The notes beneath the pieces are model-generated. The model was not told the origin of the DNA, did not search any database, and was given only the letters and a program-made list of their open reading frames with translations. From Mycolicibacterium iranicum (GTDB lineage: Bacteria > Actinomycetota > Actinomycetes > Mycobacteriales > Mycobacteriaceae): a stretch of DNA of 64,000 bases. Position numbers and translations under genes: made by a program. The DNA is taken from the NCBI RefSeq assembly GCF_001650495.1, contig NZ_LWCS01000016.1, positions 62,001-126,000 of the forward strand, written 5' to 3'. Shown here one piece after another: positions 61,117 through 64,000 of this stretch (position 1 is the first letter of the stretch; every line of letters starts with the position of its first letter).

Positions 61117-61805
61117 CTGTCCCCCAGTAGATCGGGCCGGCGCTCCCGGGTGCGCTGCAACCCTTGCTCGCGCCGCCACGCCGCGATGCGGGCGTGGTCA
61201 CCGGAGAGCAACACATCGGGGACCTGAAGTCCGCGCCAGCTCGCCGGCCGTGTGTAGCTGGGACCTTCCAGCAGACCGCCGACGAGCTCGGAATGCGAAT
61301 CATCTTGGTGGGAAGCGGGATTGCCGAGCACATCGGGCAGCAGGCGGACGACAGCCTCGATCATCACGACCGCCGCGGACTCACCACCGGGCAGCACGTA
61401 GTCACCGATGGAGACCTCCTCGACCCGCATCCGCGTAGCGGCGTCCTCGACCACTCGCTGGTCGATGCCCTCGTAACGGCCGCAGGCAAAAACCAGATGC
61501 CGCTCCCCCGACCAACGCTGGGCCACGGCCTGAGAGAAAAGGCGTCCTGCCGGCGACGGGACGACCAGAAGTGTCTCCTCCGAACAGATGTCATCGAGCG
61601 CAGGCCCCCAGACCGGCGCCTTCATCACCATTCCCGGACCGCCACCGTAGGGCGAATCGTCGACCGAGCGGTGCACGTCGTGGGTCCAGTCCCGCAGATC
61701 GTGTACCGCGAGTTCCACGATGCCTGCGTCGATGGCCTTGCCCGGCAATGACTGTCGGAGGGCGTCGAGGAACGCGGGAAAGATTGTCACCACATCGATC
61801 TTCAC
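61113..61805 (-). CDS. trmD: tRNA (guanine-N1)-methyltransferase
   Basis: This 230-residue SPOUT methyltransferase makes m1G37 in tRNAs to prevent frameshifting. The family N-terminus [12 protein letters not shown], the [13 protein letters not shown] segment near residue 49-61, and the knot region [32 protein letters not shown] ([12 protein letters not shown] here) are intact. It is 12 bases after rimM in the rpsP-KH-rimM-trmD operon. Confidence 0.98.
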   Translation of the reverse strand: MKIDVVTIFPAFLDALRQSLPGKAIDAGIVELAVHDLRDWTHDVHRSVDDSPYGGGPGMVMKAPVWGPALDDICSEETLLVVPSPAGRLFSQAVAQRWSGERHLVFACGRYEGIDQRVVEDAATRMRVEEVSIGDYVLPGGESAAVVMIEAVVRLLPDVLGNPASHQDDSHSELVGGLLEGPSYTRPASWRGLQVPDVLLSGDHARIAAWRREQGLQRTRERRPDLLGDS

Positions 61806-61817
61806 GGTTGCGTGTCC

Positions 61818-62336
61818 TCAGAGTTCGAGCAGACCTTCAGGGGGGTCGATCACGACCGCCCGGTCCGCCAGCGACACCGACACGACGATCGCCGACACGA
61901 AGGGGACGAGCACCTCGGCACCGTCGGCATTCCGCACCGCGAGCAATTCGCCTGCGGCCGTGTGCAATACCTCGGCCACCGTGCCCACGATGTGATCCTC
62001 GGTAGTCATGACCGTCATGCCTTCGAGCTGATGGTCGTAGAACTCGTCGGGATCGTCTATGGGCGGAAGGCTGCCCGAGTCGACCAGGAACAGTGTGCCG
62101 CGCAGCGCGTCAGCCGCATTGCGGTCACCGACGCCCTCCAGCCGAACAAGTAACCGATCACTGTGGGCACGAACCGATTCGATGACGAAGTCGCGTTCGG
62201 CGCCACCGCGGCCCGGGCGTCCACGCAACGTGACGCCCGGCGCGAACCGGACCTCCGGATCGTCGGTGCGGACCTCGACGGCCATTTCGCCGGTGACTCC
62301 ATGCGCCTTGATGACGCGCCCCACGACCAAATCCAT
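61818..62336 (-). CDS. rimM: Ribosome maturation factor RimM
   Basis: This 172-residue factor assists 30S head assembly by binding S19. It has the N-terminal beta-barrel [28 protein letters not shown] (about residues 4-31) and a C-terminal PRC barrel with [11 protein letters not shown] near 93. It lies between the KH protein and trmD, as in most bacteria. Confidence 0.97.
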   Translation of the reverse strand: MDLVVGRVIKAHGVTGEMAVEVRTDDPEVRFAPGVTLRGRPGRGGAERDFVIESVRAHSDRLLVRLEGVGDRNAADALRGTLFLVDSGSLPPIDDPDEFYDHQLEGMTVMTTEDHIVGTVAEVLHTAAGELLAVRNADGAEVLVPFVSAIVVSVSLADRAVVIDPPEGLLEL

Positions 62337-62357
62337 CAGGCAGCGCCCTTCGGGTTG

Positions 62358-62600
62358 CTACTGGTCGGTGTCCACCACGTCGACGCGGATTCCGCGACCA
62401 CCGATACCCGCCACCAGCGTGCGCAGTGCGGTCGCCGTGCGACCGCCGCGTCCGATGACCTTGCCGAGATCATCGGGGTGGACGTGGACCTCGACGGTAC
62501 GGCCGCGGCGGTTGGTCACCATGTCGACGCGAACATCGTCAGGGTTGTCGACGATTCCGCGCACGAGGTGCTCGACGGCGTCGACGACGACAGAGCTCAC
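62358..62600 (-). CDS. khpA: KH-domain RNA-binding protein (KhpA-like)
   Basis: This 80-residue protein is a single KH domain with the RNA-binding GxxG loop in VIGRGGRTATALRTLV near residues 48-63. KhpA-type proteins bind RNA, and the gene between rpsP and rimM is conserved in Gram-positive bacteria. It starts seven bases after the rpsP stop. Confidence 0.95.
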   Translation of the reverse strand: MSSVVVDAVEHLVRGIVDNPDDVRVDMVTNRRGRTVEVHVHPDDLGKVIGRGGRTATALRTLVAGIGGRGIRVDVVDTDQ

Positions 62601-62607
62601 TGCCGAC

Positions 62608-63096
62608 TCAGCTTTCAGCCGGGGTCTCGGCGGCCTCGGTCGCCTCGGCGGGCGCCTCGGTTGCCTCAGAAGTCTCGGCGCTCTCGGTGGGCTGCTCGTC
62701 CTTCTTGGCCGGAGCCTTCTTCTTCTTGGGCGTGGTTGCCTCGGTCGAGGGACCGTCGGCGTCAGCGAGCGCGGCGTTGAACAGGTCGAGCTTGCTGGGC
62801 CTGGGCTCCTTGACCTTCAGAGTGCCTTCAGCACCGGGCAGACCCTTGAACTTCTGCCAATCGCCGGTGATCTTCAGCAGCTGCAGAACCGGTTCGGTGG
62901 GCTGAGCGCCGACGCCGAGCCAGTACTGGGCGCGCTCCGAGTCGATCTCGATGAGGCTCGGCTCTTCCTTCGGGTGGTACCGGCCGATGACCTCGATGGA
63001 GCGGCCGTCGCGGCGAGTGCGCGAGTCGGCGACCGAGATGCGGTACTGAGGATTGCGGATCTTCCCGAGGCGGGTGAGCTTGATCTTGACAGCCAT
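62608..63096 (-). CDS. rpsP: 30S ribosomal protein S16
   Basis: This 162-residue S16 has the family core [20 protein letters not shown] and [18 protein letters not shown] in its first 45 residues. After about residue 112 it continues with a Lys-rich then Glu/Ala/Thr-rich tail of about 50 residues, typical of mycobacteria. It heads the rpsP-khpA-rimM-trmD operon. The start is ATG 63096; a promoter-like box lies at 63229-63240. Confidence 0.97.
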   Translation of the reverse strand: MAVKIKLTRLGKIRNPQYRISVADSRTRRDGRSIEVIGRYHPKEEPSLIEIDSERAQYWLGVGAQPTEPVLQLLKITGDWQKFKGLPGAEGTLKVKEPRPSKLDLFNAALADADGPSTEATTPKKKKAPAKKDEQPTESAETSEATEAPAEATEAAETPAES

Positions 63097-63228
63097 GATT
63101 GAGCGATCTCTCCTGTGAATGCCACGCTGCAATTCAGCGATCGCGGCGGGATGCCGGATCCGGTTTTGCCTTACGTGTGTGACTCGGCACGGCGCATCCT
63201 CACGGAAGCCGTGCGCGGACAGCCGCCT

Positions 63229-63240
63229 ATTGTGCCAGAC
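63229..63240 (-). promoter_or_regulatory. Promoter-like box shared with rplS
   Basis: GTCTGGCACAAT on the minus strand, 133 bases upstream of rpsP, is identical to the box 141 bases upstream of rplS. The equal sequence and distance suggest a common type of promoter for ribosomal protein operons, leaving a leader of more than 120 bases. GCACGGC and GCCGTGC in the leader (63187-63193 and 63208-63214) can pair. Confidence 0.5.
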
Positions 63241-63287
63241 CTGCGACCGACGGGGAAAATCCCGCATCCGGCGTCCTCGCCGACGCT

Positions 63288-63311
63288 TTACAAGTTGACA
63301 CCACAGTGTCA
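63288..63311. promoter_or_regulatory. Operator-like inverted repeat, site 9 (TTACA-N14-TGTCA)
   Basis: TTACA at 63288-63292 and TGTCA at 63307-63311 flank 14 bases. It is the reverse orientation of sites 1-5 and 8. It lies 10 bases before the SnoaL-like gene at 63322, about 40 kb from the other copies. Confidence 0.7.
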
Positions 63312-63321
63312 CCTTCTAGGC

Positions 63322-63813
63322 ATGGACGACGCTGCCGCGCTGCTGGAGATCGAGGCGATCAAACAGGTGAAGGCACGCTACTGCCGATTCCTGGACACCA
63401 AGGACTGGGACGCGTGGCGATCGTTGTTCAGCGACGGCTTCCACAGCGACACCTCGCAGGCCGGCGGCAAGGTCATCACCGGCGCAGACGAGTTCGTCGC
63501 GTTCACCCGCCGCAGCCTGCGCCGCAATGCCACCGTGCACCAGGTGCACGCTCCAGAGATCGAGCTGACCTCGCCGACGACGGCGCGAGGGGTGTGGGCG
63601 CTCGAAGACGTGGTGCGCCTGGCGCCCGGGGTCAACCTGCGGGGCTACGGGCACTACCGCGAGACCTATCAGAAGACCGACGGGCGCTGGCTGATCACCA
63701 GCTCGACGCTGACGCGGCTCAGGGAGGACGTCTTCAACGTCGCGTTCTCGCTGTATCTGTCCGACCGCATCAAGCGCACCGCGGCGAAGGTCGCGCGGCG
63801 CGGCGCCCGCTGA
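63322..63813 (+). CDS. SnoaL-like (NTF2 fold) protein
   Basis: This 163-residue protein shares YCRFLDTKDWDAWRSLFSDGFHSDTS near residues 20-45 with the two SnoaL-like proteins of the island at 23058-23884. It also has the RGYGHYRETYQKTDGRWLITSSTLTRL strand pair. It has an extra helical tail to residue 163. Operator site 9 directly precedes its ATG, which suggests the same regulator controls it. Function is unknown; it may process a similar substrate. Confidence 0.85.
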   Translation: MDDAAALLEIEAIKQVKARYCRFLDTKDWDAWRSLFSDGFHSDTSQAGGKVITGADEFVAFTRRSLRRNATVHQVHAPEIELTSPTTARGVWALEDVVRLAPGVNLRGYGHYRETYQKTDGRWLITSSTLTRLREDVFNVAFSLYLSDRIKRTAAKVARRGAR

Positions 63814-63817
63814 CCCG

Positions 63818-64000
63818 TCATACGATCTTGTCGAAGCACTTCTCCTCGACCCGCTTGCTCATCCGCCAGCCCTGATCGGTGCGGACGAACTCGTCGACGT
63901 ACCAGATGCCGACGAAATAGATCTGCCCACCGTCGCCGCCCATCGCCATCGGGTTGAAGCAGATCGCGCGTGACGTGGCGGTGTCCCCCAAGACGCGCAC
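63818..64000 (-). CDS. SnoaL-like protein, N-terminus cut by window edge
   Basis: The visible 60 residues are the C-terminal half of an NTF2-like protein (ATSRAICFNPM, YFVGIWYVDEFVRTDQGWRMSKRVEEK). The conserved strand-turn-WR motif matches the SnoaL family. The start lies beyond the window. It converges with the SnoaL-like gene at 63322 with a 4-base gap. By position beside rpsP it may be the Rv2910c equivalent. Confidence 0.8.
   Translation of the reverse strand: MRVLGDTATSRAICFNPMAMGGDGGQIYFVGIWYVDEFVRTDQGWRMSKRVEEKCFDKIV

Overview
The window reads as chromosomal DNA of a rapidly growing mycobacterium (Mycolicibacterium-like). The DNA is GC-rich, with many GTG starts and tight ATGA/TGATG gene couplings. 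The gene types are typical of this group: WS/DGAT, F420-type LLM oxidoreductases, a mycofactocin-type SDR, CaiB/BaiF CoA-transferases and P450 with a 3Fe-4S ferredoxin. The conserved order rlmN-cdsA-frr-pyrH ... amiC ... tsf-rpsB ... xerC ... SIP-dprA-comM-UPF0102 ... DUF2469-rnhB-lepB-rplS-lppW-trmD-rimM-KH-rpsP is, from memory, the Rv2879c-Rv2909c backbone of M. tuberculosis. No rRNA, tRNA, CRISPR array, IS element or prophage was seen.

Region 1 (1-23884) is a catabolic island. It holds a WS/DGAT, a DUF427/SRPBCC/TesB group, an MDR reductase and two LLM oxidoreductases. A tightly coupled minus-strand operon follows: two-domain NIPSNAP-like protein, P450, alcohol dehydrogenase, HpcH/HpaI aldolase, SDR, Baeyer-Villiger-type monooxygenase and esterase. 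Divergent to it are an SMP-30 lactonase and a thioesterase. Then come a ferredoxin, two paralogous TetR regulators, a CaiB CoA-transferase, an APH-like kinase, an aldehyde dehydrogenase and two SnoaL-like proteins. Together they suggest hydroxylation, oxidation to a ketone, Baeyer-Villiger lactonisation, hydrolysis, then aldehyde oxidation, CoA activation and retro-aldol cleavage. The substrate is unknown.

The main discovery is a repeated operator-like inverted repeat, TKACR-N14-YGTMA, always with 14 bases between half-sites. Eight copies lie in intergenic gaps of the island. A ninth lies about 40 kb away at 63288-63311, upstream of a third SnoaL-like gene. The most likely binders are the two paralogous TetR proteins.

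Region 2 (24240-27158) is one large exported protein with two tandem extracellular modules of unknown function. Region 3 (27174-30486) is core genes. Region 4 (30600-38380) is a second accessory block: a methyltransferase and MarR pair with tandem palindromes, an AhpD-like protein, and a MacB-type ABC exporter, APC permease and copper amine oxidase in one probable operon. Region 5 (38497-50368) is core with a sugar-phosphate transferase and a lactate monooxygenase-like enzyme. Region 6 (50507-57453) holds DUF1206, an adenylation-carrier-acyltransferase fusion with an IdeR-box-like palindrome over its promoter, TesB, CaiB, a HAD phosphatase and Hsp20 behind a CIRCE element. Region 7 (57553-64000) is the rnhB-to-rpsP core followed by two SnoaL-like genes.
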